Assembly: GCF_014641455.1 (NCBI RefSeq)
Contig: NZ_BMHT01000003.1
Span: 367,921 to 431,920, forward strand
Reading direction: 5' to 3'
Origin: Hymenobacter cavernae
Lineage (GTDB): Bacteria > Bacteroidota > Bacteroidia > Cytophagales > Hymenobacteraceae
Length of the DNA: 64,000 nt
Below the pieces are notes generated by a model. That model did not search any database. It was not told where the DNA came from and was given only the letters and a program-made list of their open reading frames with translations. The translations under genes were made by a program, and so were the position numbers. Positions 16,627-24,054 of the stretch are shown here, one piece after another (within the stretch, counting starts at the first letter, position 1; each line of letters opens with the position of its first letter).

Positions 16627-17931
16627 GTGAATTTACTTGACGAGCTCCGCTGGCGCGGAATGTTTCATGATATGATGCCCGGCACGGCCGAGCACCTGAC
16701 AGCTAATCAGCCGATTACAGGCTACATCGGCTTCGACCCGACGGCGCCCTCCCTGCACATCGGCAACCTAGCTACCATCATGCTGCTGGTACACTTGCAG
16801 CGCGCCGGCCACCGGCCCGTGGCCCTGGTAGGTGGCGCCACCGGCATGATCGGTGACCCCTCTGGCAAATCGGCCGAGCGCAACCTGCTCGACGAAACCA
16901 CGCTGCGCGCCAATCAGGACGGCATCCGCAAGCAGCTGGAGAAGTTCATCGAGTTCAACGACTCGCCGACGGGCGCACGCATCGTCAACAACTACGACTG
17001 GTTCAAGGAGTTCGGCTTCCTGCAATTTCTGCGCGATGTAGGCAAACACCTCACGGTGAACTACATGATGTCGAAAGAATCGGTAAAGCGCCGCATCGGC
17101 GGCAACGAAGACACCGGCGCCGAGGGCATCAGCTACACCGAGTTCAGCTACCAGCTGCTGCAAGGCTACGACTTCTTTCACCTCTACCAGAACCTAGGTT
17201 GCACCCTGCAAATGGGCGCCAGCGACCAGTGGGGCAACATCACGACCGGCACCGAGCTGATCCGCCGCCTCACCAACGGCGAAGGCAAAGCCTACGCCCT
17301 CACTGGCCAGCTCATCACCAAAGCCGACGGCACCAAATACGGCAAGAGCGAAACCGGCACCGTGTGGCTCGACCCCACCATGACCTCGCCCTACCAGTTC
17401 TACCAGTTCTTCCTGAACGCCGCCGACGCCGACGTACCCCGCCTCATCCGGGTGTTTACGCTGCTCAGCCAAGAGGAAATTGAAGCGCTGGAAGCTGAGC
17501 ACACCCAGGCGCCGCACCTGCGCGTGCTTCAAAAGGCGTTGGCGAAAGATGTAACCACCCGCGTGCACTCCGCCGAAGCCTACGAAGACGCCGTAGCGGC
17601 ATCGGAAGTGCTTTTCGGCAAGGGGGGCGACCTTACGACACTTAGTGAAAGCACCTTACTTGATGCCTTTGCCGGCCTGCCGCACCTGCGCGTATCCCGC
17701 GCTGAAACGTCTGACCTGAATATATCGGTGCTGCTCAGCGAAGCCACCAGCCAGCAGATTCTGCCCTCACGGGGCGAAGTTCGCAAGCTTATCAAAGCCA
17801 ATGGCTTGGGTATTAACGGCGACAAGCTCACCTCGCCGGAAGCGCTGATAACGGATTTGCCACTGCTACACAACAAATACCTGGTCGTCAAGAAAGGGCG
17901 CAAAGATTACTACTTGGTTGAGCTAACCTAG
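16627..17931 (+). CDS. tyrS: Tyrosyl-tRNA synthetase
   Basis: 434 residues; a class I aminoacyl-tRNA synthetase charging tRNA-Tyr. The ATP-binding HIGH-like motif is HIGN (residues 44-47, in APSLHIGNLATI). The tyrosine pocket has GYIGFDPTAPSLH and QMGASDQWGNITTG. The KMSKS-like loop is KYGKS (237-241), the bacterial TyrRS variant of KFGKS. An S4 RNA-binding domain fills the C-terminus (about 370-434, ILPSRGEVRKLIKANGLGINGDKL). The start is GTG at 16627, directly after a periodic repeat arm; no Shine-Dalgarno is visible. The stop is TAG at 17929-17931. A CTA GGT Leu-Gly codon pair inside ACCTAGGT occurs at 17192-17199. Confidence 0.96.
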   Translation: MNLLDELRWRGMFHDMMPGTAEHLTANQPITGYIGFDPTAPSLHIGNLATIMLLVHLQRAGHRPVALVGGATGMIGDPSGKSAERNLLDETTLRANQDGIRKQLEKFIEFNDSPTGARIVNNYDWFKEFGFLQFLRDVGKHLTVNYMMSKESVKRRIGGNEDTGAEGISYTEFSYQLLQGYDFFHLYQNLGCTLQMGASDQWGNITTGTELIRRLTNGEGKAYALTGQLITKADGTKYGKSETGTVWLDPTMTSPYQFYQFFLNAADADVPRLIRVFTLLSQEEIEALEAEHTQAPHLRVLQKALAKDVTTRVHSAEAYEDAVAASEVLFGKGGDLTTLSESTLLDAFAGLPHLRVSRAETSDLNISVLLSEATSQQILPSRGEVRKLIKANGLGINGDKLTSPEALITDLPLLHNKYLVVKKGRKDYYLVELT

Positions 17932-17978
17932 CCTGACAAACCTAGCGCATCCACTTGCTAGCTGAAAATACAAAACCA

Positions 17979-18008
17979 AAAAAGCCTCTCTATACGGAGA
18001 GGCTTTTT
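17979..18008. terminator. Rho-independent terminator after tyrS
   Basis: A perfect 12-bp stem (AAAAAGCCTCTC / GAGAGGCTTTTT) with a TATACG loop and T-tracts in both directions. It can also serve the converging histone-like gene. Confidence 0.9.
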
Positions 18009-18073
18009 CCTTACTGCTTATCGTCCACAAAATCCGCGGAATCCGGAAAATCCGTCGAATTCGTGGTTCAGAC

Positions 18074-18340
18074 TTACTTTTTCTTGGCGGCAGGAGCTTT
18101 CTTGGCGGCAGCCGGAGCAGCTTTCTTAGCGGCCGGAGCAGCTTTCGCAGCAGGAGCTTCTTCGCCACCGCTGTTCTTCATATCCTGCACTTCAGCGCGA
18201 ATCTGCTGAGCCATATTCTTCAACTCCTGCATTCCCTTGCGCACACGGGTACCGGCGGCCGAGTTCTGCTTGTCGTAGAACTTCTCGAAGTCGCCTTCCA
18301 GTGACATCACCAGGTCTTTGAGTTTACCAAAATTGTTCAT
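18074..18340 (-). CDS. Histone H1-like DNA-binding protein (Hc1 family)
   Basis: 88 residues from the ATG at 18338-18340; an upstream in-frame start at 18409 would add 23 atypical residues. Residues 1-50 form two helices with the Hc1-type pattern (FGKLKDLVMSLEGDFEKFYDKQNSAAGTRVRKGMQELK). Residues of about 58-88 are a Lys/Ala/Pro-rich basic tail with AAPAAKKAAP-like repeats, ending in AAKKK. Such small proteins are expected to bind and compact DNA non-specifically. The basic tail is encoded by imperfect GCC/AAG repeats that may vary in length between strains. The gene is monocistronic. Confidence 0.85.
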   Translation of the reverse strand: MNNFGKLKDLVMSLEGDFEKFYDKQNSAAGTRVRKGMQELKNMAQQIRAEVQDMKNSGGEEAPAAKAAPAAKKAAPAAAKKAPAAKKK

Positions 18341-18525
18341 TAGTGGGAGGTTGTTGGGTGTGAAACAATGCTTTTGTCGGGGCCTAATATACAGGGATTT
18401 CAAATACAAGCAACTGTTCGCTTTTTTTTTAAAAGCCCCTATCTAGCCTCCCAGGGGCGATTTTATACCTCTAGTGTTCAGCTTACACCTAGGTTGCCGT
18501 TTGCACAATAAAGGAAATAATACAA

Positions 18526-18557
18526 AAACGCCAGCAACCTGAAAGGCTGCTGGCGTT
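18526..18557 (-). terminator. Rho-independent terminator of the oxoamine synthase gene
   Basis: Stem AAACGCCAGCAACC / GGCTGCTGGCGTTT with a single mismatch, a GAAA-like tetraloop region, and an A-tract on the plus strand (U-tract for the minus-strand transcript). Confidence 0.85.
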
Positions 18558-18591
18558 TGTAATTAAGTACCCGTTGTGCCTCGCTAAGGCA

Positions 18592-19830
18592 CTAAACGCT
18601 TACCTGATTCTTGGAATACAGGCCCTTGTCGAGCTTGGCGGCAATGGCCTCAAAGGCAGTGATTGTCTCCCGTACGTCTTCCAGCGTGTGCGAAGCCGTC
18701 GGGATGAGGCGCAGCATAATAACTCCTTTCGGAACCACCGGATAGACCACGATAGAGCAGAAAATACCGTGATTTTCACGCAAATCGAAGGTTATTTGGG
18801 TTGCATCGGGGATTTCACCGTTCAAAAACACGGGCGTTACCGGCGATTCGGTAGTGCCGATGTTGAAGCCTTTTTCCCTCAAACCGCTCTGTAAGGCTCG
18901 TACGACGGTCCAAAGGTTGTCTTTCAACTCGGGCTGGGTGCGCAGCAGTTCCAGGCGCTTCAGCGCTCCTACCACCAATGGCATGGGCAGCGACTTGGCA
19001 AAAATCTGGCTACGCATATTGTAACGCAAATATTCAATTACGTTCTCAGGGCCTGCTACGAAGGCACCAATGCTCGCCATCGACTTCGCAAACGTCGAAA
19101 AATAGAGGTCGATGCCGTCCTGTGCGCCTTGTTCTTCGCCCGTTCCGGCGCCGGTAGCGCCCATTGTGCCGAAACCGTGGGCATCATCCACGAACAAACG
19201 GAACTGATACTTCTCCTTCAGCGCAACGATATCTTTGAGCTTGCCCATGTTGCCCGACATGCCAAACACGCCCTCCGTAATCACCAGAATACCGCCGCCG
19301 GTTTCGTTGGTCATGCGGGTAGCGCGCTGGAGCTGGGTTTCCAGCTTCTCCATATCGTTGTGTGGGTACACGAAGCGCTTGCCCGCGTGCAGCCGTACGC
19401 CGTCGATGATGCAGGCGTGCGACTCAGCATCGTACACAATTACATCATGGCGATTCACAATGGCATCGATAATCGAAACGACACCTTGATACCCGAAGTT
19501 GAGCAACAGGCAGTCCGGCTTCTTCACGAAATCAGCCAATTCATTCTCCAGTTGCTCGTGCAGGTTGGAGTTGCCGCTCATGATGCGGGCACCCATAGGA
19601 AGCGCCATACCGTATTGGGCCGCGCCTTCTACGTCGGCCTTACGCACTTCCGGGTGATTTGCCAGACCTAGGTAATTATTCAGGCTCCAGGTGAGCACCT
19701 CTTTACCGCGGAAAATCATGCGGGGCTTAATTTCACCTTCCAGCTTGGGAAAGGTAAAATAGCCGTGCGCGTAGTGCGAGTGGCTGCCCAGCGGGCCGCG
19801 GTTGGAGGCAATCTTGTCAAAAAGATCCAC
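18592..19830 (-). CDS. Alpha-oxoamine synthase family PLP enzyme (serine palmitoyltransferase / cysteate acyltransferase / KBL-like)
   Basis: 412 residues, fold type I PLP enzyme. The PLP lysine is K249 in STFAKSMASIGAFVAG. The cofactor-contacting histidine is in DAESHACIIDG (H138), and VDDAHGFGTMG (D215-H218) is the family signature. This family condenses an acyl-CoA or acyl-ACP with an amino acid. In Bacteroidota the usual members make 3-ketosphinganine (SPT, from serine), the capnine precursor of sulfonolipids (from cysteate), or 2-amino-3-ketobutyrate (KBL). The N-terminal extension (SHSHYAHGYFTFPKLEGEIKPRMIFRGKEVLTWSLNNYLGL) and absence of a partner tdh gene argue for the lipid role, but the substrate cannot be read from sequence alone. 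The gene is monocistronic, with a terminator 35 bp after the stop. Confidence 0.85.
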   Translation of the reverse strand: MDLFDKIASNRGPLGSHSHYAHGYFTFPKLEGEIKPRMIFRGKEVLTWSLNNYLGLANHPEVRKADVEGAAQYGMALPMGARIMSGNSNLHEQLENELADFVKKPDCLLLNFGYQGVVSIIDAIVNRHDVIVYDAESHACIIDGVRLHAGKRFVYPHNDMEKLETQLQRATRMTNETGGGILVITEGVFGMSGNMGKLKDIVALKEKYQFRLFVDDAHGFGTMGATGAGTGEEQGAQDGIDLYFSTFAKSMASIGAFVAGPENVIEYLRYNMRSQIFAKSLPMPLVVGALKRLELLRTQPELKDNLWTVVRALQSGLREKGFNIGTTESPVTPVFLNGEIPDATQITFDLRENHGIFCSIVVYPVVPKGVIMLRLIPTASHTLEDVRETITAFEAIAAKLDKGLYSKNQVSV

Positions 19831-20131
19831 GGAGGAACAAATTAAATGTGAGTGTGAAAAACTGGTTAGACCATAAAGCTTCTAACCGCCCCAGCAACGG
19901 TAAAGTTATGCCGAAGCTTCTCCAAAGTTATGGAAAAGGCACAAAGGTAGCCGCCTGCAGCCTGCCGTCCAAGCTGCCGCCAGTGGGCTAGGTCGATGAA
20001 AATGGCCTGTACTTCTATTTTGAAACAGGTGGTGATTGGGATGGTTCTACGACTACCCAATTTCGGCGACGAGCTTTTTCTTTCTAACAAGTACGCATAT
20101 TTGCGCTCTACTGCCTAGCTGATTTCCACCC
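19831..20131. other. Divergent intergenic region between the oxoamine synthase and biotin carboxylase genes
   Basis: About 300 bp. A weak TAnnTTTG-like box (CATATTTG, 20096-20103) precedes the biotin carboxylase gene. The 74-codon minus-strand frame inside (19866-20090) has poor composition and I do not call it. Confidence 0.4.
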
Positions 20132-21637
20132 ATGAAAGAAATAAAAAAGCTGCTGGTTGCCAACCGTGGCGAAATCGCGCTGCGTGTGCTGCGCTCGGCC
20201 CGCGAAATGGGCCTGCAAACCGTGGCCATCTACAGCGAGGCCGACCGCCACGCCCTGCACGTCCGCTACGCCGACGAGGCCGTGTGCGTGGGTCCGCCCG
20301 CTTCCGCTGAAAGCTACCTGCGCGGCGACAAGATCATTGAGGTGTGCCGCCGCTTAGGGGTCGATGCCATTCACCCCGGCTACGGTTTTCTGTCAGAGAA
20401 TGCGAATTTTGCCCGCCAGGTGCGTGAGGCCGGCCTCATCTTCGTTGGCCCTTCGCCCGAGGCCATGGAGCTGATGGGCTCGAAGCTAGCTGCCAAGCAA
20501 GCCGTGTCGAAATACGGCATCCCGATGGTGCCCGGCACCGAAGATGCTATTTCGGACGTGGAGGAAGCCAAGCGAATCGCGCGGGAAGTTGGCTTTCCTA
20601 TCCTTATTAAAGCCTCCGCCGGCGGGGGCGGCAAAGGCATGCGCGTGGTAAACTCGGAAGGCGAGTTTGAGGAGCAAATGCAGCTCGCCGTGTCGGAAGC
20701 GACCAGCGCCTTCGGCGACGGCTCCGTGTTTATTGAGAAATACATCGGTTCGCCGCGCCACATCGAGATTCAGGTGCTCGGTGATGAGCACGGTACGATT
20801 CTACACTTGTTTGAGCGCGAGTGCTCGATTCAGCGTCGCCACCAGAAAGTGATTGAGGAAGCTCCCTCGTCGGTGCTCACACCGGAGCTGCGCGCCGCCA
20901 TGGGTCAGTGCGCCGTGGATGTAGCGCGCGCCTGCGACTACACGGGTGCTGGAACGGTGGAGTTTCTCCTCGACGAAAACCACAGCTTCTACTTCCTGGA
21001 GATGAATACGCGTCTTCAGGTGGAGCACCCCGTCACGGAGCAGATTACGGGCCTGGATCTGGTAAAGGAGCAGATTAAGGTCGCTCAGGGTCAGCCGCTC
21101 AGCTTTGGTCAGGAGGATCTTACGATTCAGGGGCACGCACTAGAGTTGCGCGTGTACGCGGAAGATCCCGCCAACAACTTCCTGCCCGACATCGGCACGC
21201 TCACGACCTACGTGCGCCCGCAAGGCCCTGGCGTGCGCGTCGACGACGGCTTTGAGCAAGGCATGGATATCCCGATCTACTACGACCCGATGATTGCCAA
21301 GCTCGTCACCTTCGGCCAGGACCGCACCGAGGCCATTGCCCGCATGCTGCGCGCCATTGAGGAGTACCAGATTACCGGCATCCAGACCACGCTGCCCTTC
21401 GGACGCTTTGTACTGCAACACCCCGCCTTCGTGAGCGGCAACTTCGACACGAACTTCATCCGCGACCATTTCACGCCCGCCGACCTAGGTTCGGCGCCGG
21501 ATGAAGAAACCGCCAAACTGGCGGCCGTTTTCACGGCGATGCTGCTGGAAACCAAGAAGCCACAAGCCACCGCCACTACCCAAACCGATGGTGCTCCGAC
21601 TTCCGCCTGGCGACGCAACCGACTTGGCAGCCGCTAG
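20132..21637 (+). CDS. accC: Acyl-CoA / acetyl-CoA carboxylase biotin carboxylase subunit
   Basis: 501 residues. The enzyme uses ATP and bicarbonate to carboxylate biotin on a carrier protein. The N-terminal biotin carboxylase domain begins KKLLVANRGEIALRVLRSA, and HPGYGFLSENANFA is conserved. The ATP-grasp has the glycine-rich loop KASAGGGGKGMR and the catalytic stretch FLEMNTRLQVEHPVTE. The C-terminal domain carries RVYAEDP, DIPIYYDPMIAKL and ITGIQTTLPFGRFVL. A 40-residue tail beyond the usual AccC end (PQATATTQTD...RNRLGSR) and the absence of a neighbouring accB make an acyl-CoA (propionyl-type) carboxylase subunit equally possible. The gene stands alone, followed by a strong terminator. 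Confidence 0.9.
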   Translation: MKEIKKLLVANRGEIALRVLRSAREMGLQTVAIYSEADRHALHVRYADEAVCVGPPASAESYLRGDKIIEVCRRLGVDAIHPGYGFLSENANFARQVREAGLIFVGPSPEAMELMGSKLAAKQAVSKYGIPMVPGTEDAISDVEEAKRIAREVGFPILIKASAGGGGKGMRVVNSEGEFEEQMQLAVSEATSAFGDGSVFIEKYIGSPRHIEIQVLGDEHGTILHLFERECSIQRRHQKVIEEAPSSVLTPELRAAMGQCAVDVARACDYTGAGTVEFLLDENHSFYFLEMNTRLQVEHPVTEQITGLDLVKEQIKVAQGQPLSFGQEDLTIQGHALELRVYAEDPANNFLPDIGTLTTYVRPQGPGVRVDDGFEQGMDIPIYYDPMIAKLVTFGQDRTEAIARMLRAIEEYQITGIQTTLPFGRFVLQHPAFVSGNFDTNFIRDHFTPADLGSAPDEETAKLAAVFTAMLLETKKPQATATTQTDGAPTSAWRRNRLGSR

Positions 21638-21731
21638 CGCGAACCTCACGGCGACCTAGGTAGCACTCACGGCGTACTGCTCAGGCGCAAGCCCATTATC
21701 AACGCCTCAGTTAAGTAACCAGCATTACAAC

Positions 21732-21770
21732 ACAGAAAAGGCCTTCCCGGATCAGGGAGGCCTTTTCTGT
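21732..21770 (+). terminator. Rho-independent terminator after accC
   Basis: ACAGAAAAGGCCTTCCC pairs with GGGAGGCCTTTTCTGT (one bulged T), with a 5-nt loop and a T-rich 3' side. Confidence 0.88.
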
Positions 21771-21819
21771 TTCCCAACTCAGCCGGTAAACCCAGGTAGA
21801 TAGGGAGATAATCCTTTGG

Positions 21820-22080
21820 TTATGAAGTAGGCGTGTGATACATCAACACCGAGACAAAGGCCGTGCAGCGCTTCGCATCAGTTCCCCCGAGGACAGGCCG
21901 CCCGCCGGGTGCTTCGTAGGCGACAATCTGCGTGCTCACGCTGGAAACGCGCCAGTGCATGCCTTGCCAGGGCTCCAGCAGCTTGTTCAGCGCTACGCTG
22001 TCTACCGCGACACCGGGGGCACTCCCCAGTGCCACTTTCACCGGTCCCTGAAAGATTTAGATCCGTTGCTGCATTTCCAT
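21820..22080 (-). pseudogene. Small hypothetical ORF with an in-frame stop near the 5' end
   Basis: From the ATG at 22078-22080 the frame reads MEMQQRI, then TAA, then continues open for 78 codons to 21820 (core VALNKLLEPWQGMHWRVSSVSTQ, C-terminus KRCTAFVSVLMYHTPTS). A GTG at 22039-22041 could start a shortened 73-residue protein. The composition looks like real coding sequence, so either this is a decayed gene or a small protein using the GTG. No family recognised. Confidence 0.35.
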
Positions 22081-22359
22081 AACGCTCCCTCGCTTGATAT
22101 ACTGCGATAAGATATAGTACTCACCTTAACTCCTGATCAGTTTAGGTCTCTTCTTTCTTGATTGACAAGGTTTTGACATCTCGGCCCAACGATGGCAAAC
22201 AGCATAGAGGCAGCCTAGGTCAGCAGCTTTGACCAGGCCGTTCCAAACCCGCCGGGTGACGCCACTAAACTCGGCCCCCGAATACCAGCGTAGATGCAGG
22301 CCAAGCGTTCATTCCGCATCCCTTTGGTCTTGCTTTCAGCTGGGCCGGCCGTCAGCTGT
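22081..22359. other. Intergenic gap without a recognisable gene
   Basis: About 280 bp. Open frames here are antisense or out-of-frame shadows of the neighbouring secreted protein gene. I see no terminator of good quality. Confidence 0.4.
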
Positions 22360-23022
22360 TTACAGATCTCCAGTGTCCGTCTGCGGGGTTGCGCGCCTGA
22401 CTGCCACTTGGTCGGCTTGGTAACGGGCCATTTGCGCTTTGCTGCGCAGCACCAACCGCAGAATCGGCTCCTGCTTCGTCTCTCCCCTGAGCACGTTATA
22501 AGCCATATGCACCCGCTCGCCACTCCATTCTACTTCCTGCAAACTTTCGGGCGATGGTGTGCCCGGGCCGTAAGTTTCTTCCAACACTTGGCGGAACGCA
22601 GCAATGTTCTTGGCGCCCTTAAGCGTCACGATAATAGCCGCTAACGACTTTTTATAAAACGTGTATTGAATTTTCTCCAGCCTCGCCGTGCCTAGGGCCA
22701 AGACATCTGTGCTGCGGGTGTAGCAACTAACGTCTGCCCCTTCAGTAGTGCTGCAAGGCTCACTGATCAAGTCCTGAAACGAGGCAAGCTCCTGGTCCAG
22801 AGTGGCGTTTTGAAAGCCGCGCTGTTCATCAAGCTTGGCCACGGAGCCCGTGAGTTCTTTGACGGGTATGGGTTCCGGATGCGCAACTTGCTGCGGAACC
22901 GTAGCTGGCAAGGCCAGGTTGGTAGCACTTACCAAGTTCGGCAGGGCGCGCGATGATACCAATTGCGCATAGCCTTGCGCAGACGAGAAAAGGAAAAATA
23001 AGAAAGTAAAGCGCTTGAGCAT
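22360..23022 (-). CDS. Hypothetical secreted protein
   Basis: 220 residues from the ATG at 23020-23022; a farther start at 23064 would place 14 residues ahead of an already complete signal peptide. The signal peptide is MLKRFTFLFFLFSSAQGYAQ. Residues of about 60-190 contain a folded domain with LDQELASFQDLISEPCS, a Cys pair (C in SEPCST and C in DVSCYTR, possible disulfide), YTFYKKSLAAIIVTLKGAKN and an EVEWSGERVHMAYNVL strand. The C-terminus is Gln/Arg-rich and polar. The pattern suggests a small periplasmic protein in which a change in one variable is evaluated by a YGxGTP-type loop (EETYGPGTPSP), seen in several uncharacterised Bacteroidota proteins. Function unknown. It may be part of a decayed pair with the small frame at 21820-22080. 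Confidence 0.7.
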   Translation of the reverse strand: MLKRFTFLFFLFSSAQGYAQLVSSRALPNLVSATNLALPATVPQQVAHPEPIPVKELTGSVAKLDEQRGFQNATLDQELASFQDLISEPCSTTEGADVSCYTRSTDVLALGTARLEKIQYTFYKKSLAAIIVTLKGAKNIAAFRQVLEETYGPGTPSPESLQEVEWSGERVHMAYNVLRGETKQEPILRLVLRSKAQMARYQADQVAVRRATPQTDTGDL

Positions 23023-23293
23023 AGCAAACAGGGCAAGTAGAATAGCGTTGCCCTTGACAAGCAATTTTGTGCCCTTTTTTCAGCGTGCACGATTAGCTAG
23101 GTCTACCCCCCTTATTACCAGAGGCTCTCTAGCCTCTGAGTGAAACAGGTTTTCTCCTCTTCGCTTGGCTCTTTGGCTGTAAGCTAGGATGCTTGCTCCA
23201 GCAACAGCAGGCATTCTTAGCGGTAACACTTGGTTATCCTAAACTAGAGGAAAGCAAGCAACATCTGAATCCTAAAAAATTCTCTTGAAAAGC
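23023..23293. other. Intergenic gap upstream of the secreted protein gene
   Basis: About 270 bp. It contains a short 7-bp hairpin (AGAGGCT / AGCCTCT at 23120-23137) with a CTCT loop and no T-tract. Nothing else is recognisable. Confidence 0.4.
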
Positions 23294-23327
23294 AAAAAAG
23301 GCCTTCCTTGGTTAGGAAGGCCTTTTT
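23294..23327 (-). terminator. Terminator of the tRNA-Met gene
   Basis: AAAAAGGCCTTCC pairs with GGAAGGCCTTTTT around a short loop, located directly beyond the 3' end of the tRNA on the minus strand. Confidence 0.85.
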
Positions 23328-23331
23328 ACTG

Positions 23332-23405
23332 TAGCGGGGACGAGAGTTGAACTCGTGACCTCAGGGTTATGAATCCTGTGCTCTAACCAACTGAGCTACC
23401 CCGCC
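23332..23405 (-). tRNA. tRNA-Met (anticodon CAT)
   Basis: The minus strand folds as a 74-nt tRNA: acceptor GGCGGGG with CCCCGCT (G1-U72 type end pair), D-arm AGCTCAGTTGGTTAGAGC, anticodon loop TTCATAA (CAT anticodon), T-arm with GAGTTCAACTC, discriminator A. CCA is not encoded. The anticodon stem CAGGA/CCCTG has an A-C mismatch at the pair nearest the loop. Elongator versus initiator cannot be fully settled, but the initiator hallmark of three G-C pairs (GGG/CCC) next to the loop is absent, so elongator Met (or an Ile2-type CAT tRNA) is likely. Confidence 0.93.
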
Positions 23406-23535
23406 GTTTTTTGGTGGCGCAAAGGTAGGCACAAGATTTGACCTGACGCAAGTGTTACAGAAAAAAAAGATTTGTATATTGGTTGCAGCCAGTACCCTCC
23501 TATTCCGCTGGTCCGACACCTATTTTGCCTGCTCT

Positions 23536-23949
23536 ATGCCGCTCTCTGCAACTCGTACGAAACACCGTTTCATGGTGGAATACCCGGTCAATGCGTCACC
23601 GAAGATCTTATATCCCTACCTAGCCTCGCCTTCTGGTCTTGCGCAGTGGTTTTGCCAGGATGTTCGCATTGATGAAGATCATCGCTACAACTTTATCTGG
23701 GACAACCAGCCGCACTTTGCCGAGCTGAACTCGCATCGCACCAACCGCTCAGTTCGCTACGTGTTTCTGGACCAGAACAAACGCCACGCACCCGACGCCA
23801 ATTACCTCGATTTCACTATTGAAGAATCGCAGCTGACGCAGGAAGTCTACCTGCGCGTGCTCGACTATTCAGAGGAAACTGATGAGGTGGAGCTACAGGA
23901 GATGTGGGATGGCCTTGTGCAGCAGCTCCGGGAGCTGGTTGGCGGCTAG
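23536..23949 (+). CDS. START-like / AHSA1-type domain protein
   Basis: 137 residues from the ATG at 23536 (MPLSATRTKHRF). The frame is open farther upstream to 23452, but that stretch has a poor, non-homologous composition. The protein is a single compact alpha/beta helix-grip domain: KHRFMVEYPVNASPKILYPYLASPSGLAQWFCQDVRIDED is the family's N-terminal half, and EETDEVELQEMWDGLVQQLRELVGG the long C-terminal helix. Such START-like proteins bind hydrophobic ligands in a cavity; no ligand can be inferred here. This conserved single-copy protein is common in Bacteroidota and often sits next to an LptF/LptG permease gene, as here (51 bp to the putative box of the next gene). The tRNA-Met gene diverges upstream. 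Confidence 0.85.
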   Translation: MPLSATRTKHRFMVEYPVNASPKILYPYLASPSGLAQWFCQDVRIDEDHRYNFIWDNQPHFAELNSHRTNRSVRYVFLDQNKRHAPDANYLDFTIEESQLTQEVYLRVLDYSEETDEVELQEMWDGLVQQLRELVGG

Positions 23950-24054
23950 CTTTCGCTAAAAATTGCGAGTAGCTAGGAGCGAAACGCGCCGTACCTTCGT
24001 TTGACGTTTGCGCTTTGCAAAGCGCAGTCTACAGGTCCGGTATGTCCGACTCCA

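Noticed and set aside
19866..20090. 74-codon minus-strand frame before biotin carboxylase
   Set aside because: Poor composition, no start context, and it covers the region needed for two divergent promoters.
22215..22523. 102-codon minus-strand frame overlapping the secreted protein gene
   Set aside because: Out of frame with the signal-peptide-bearing gene; Arg/Trp/Ser-rich shadow composition.
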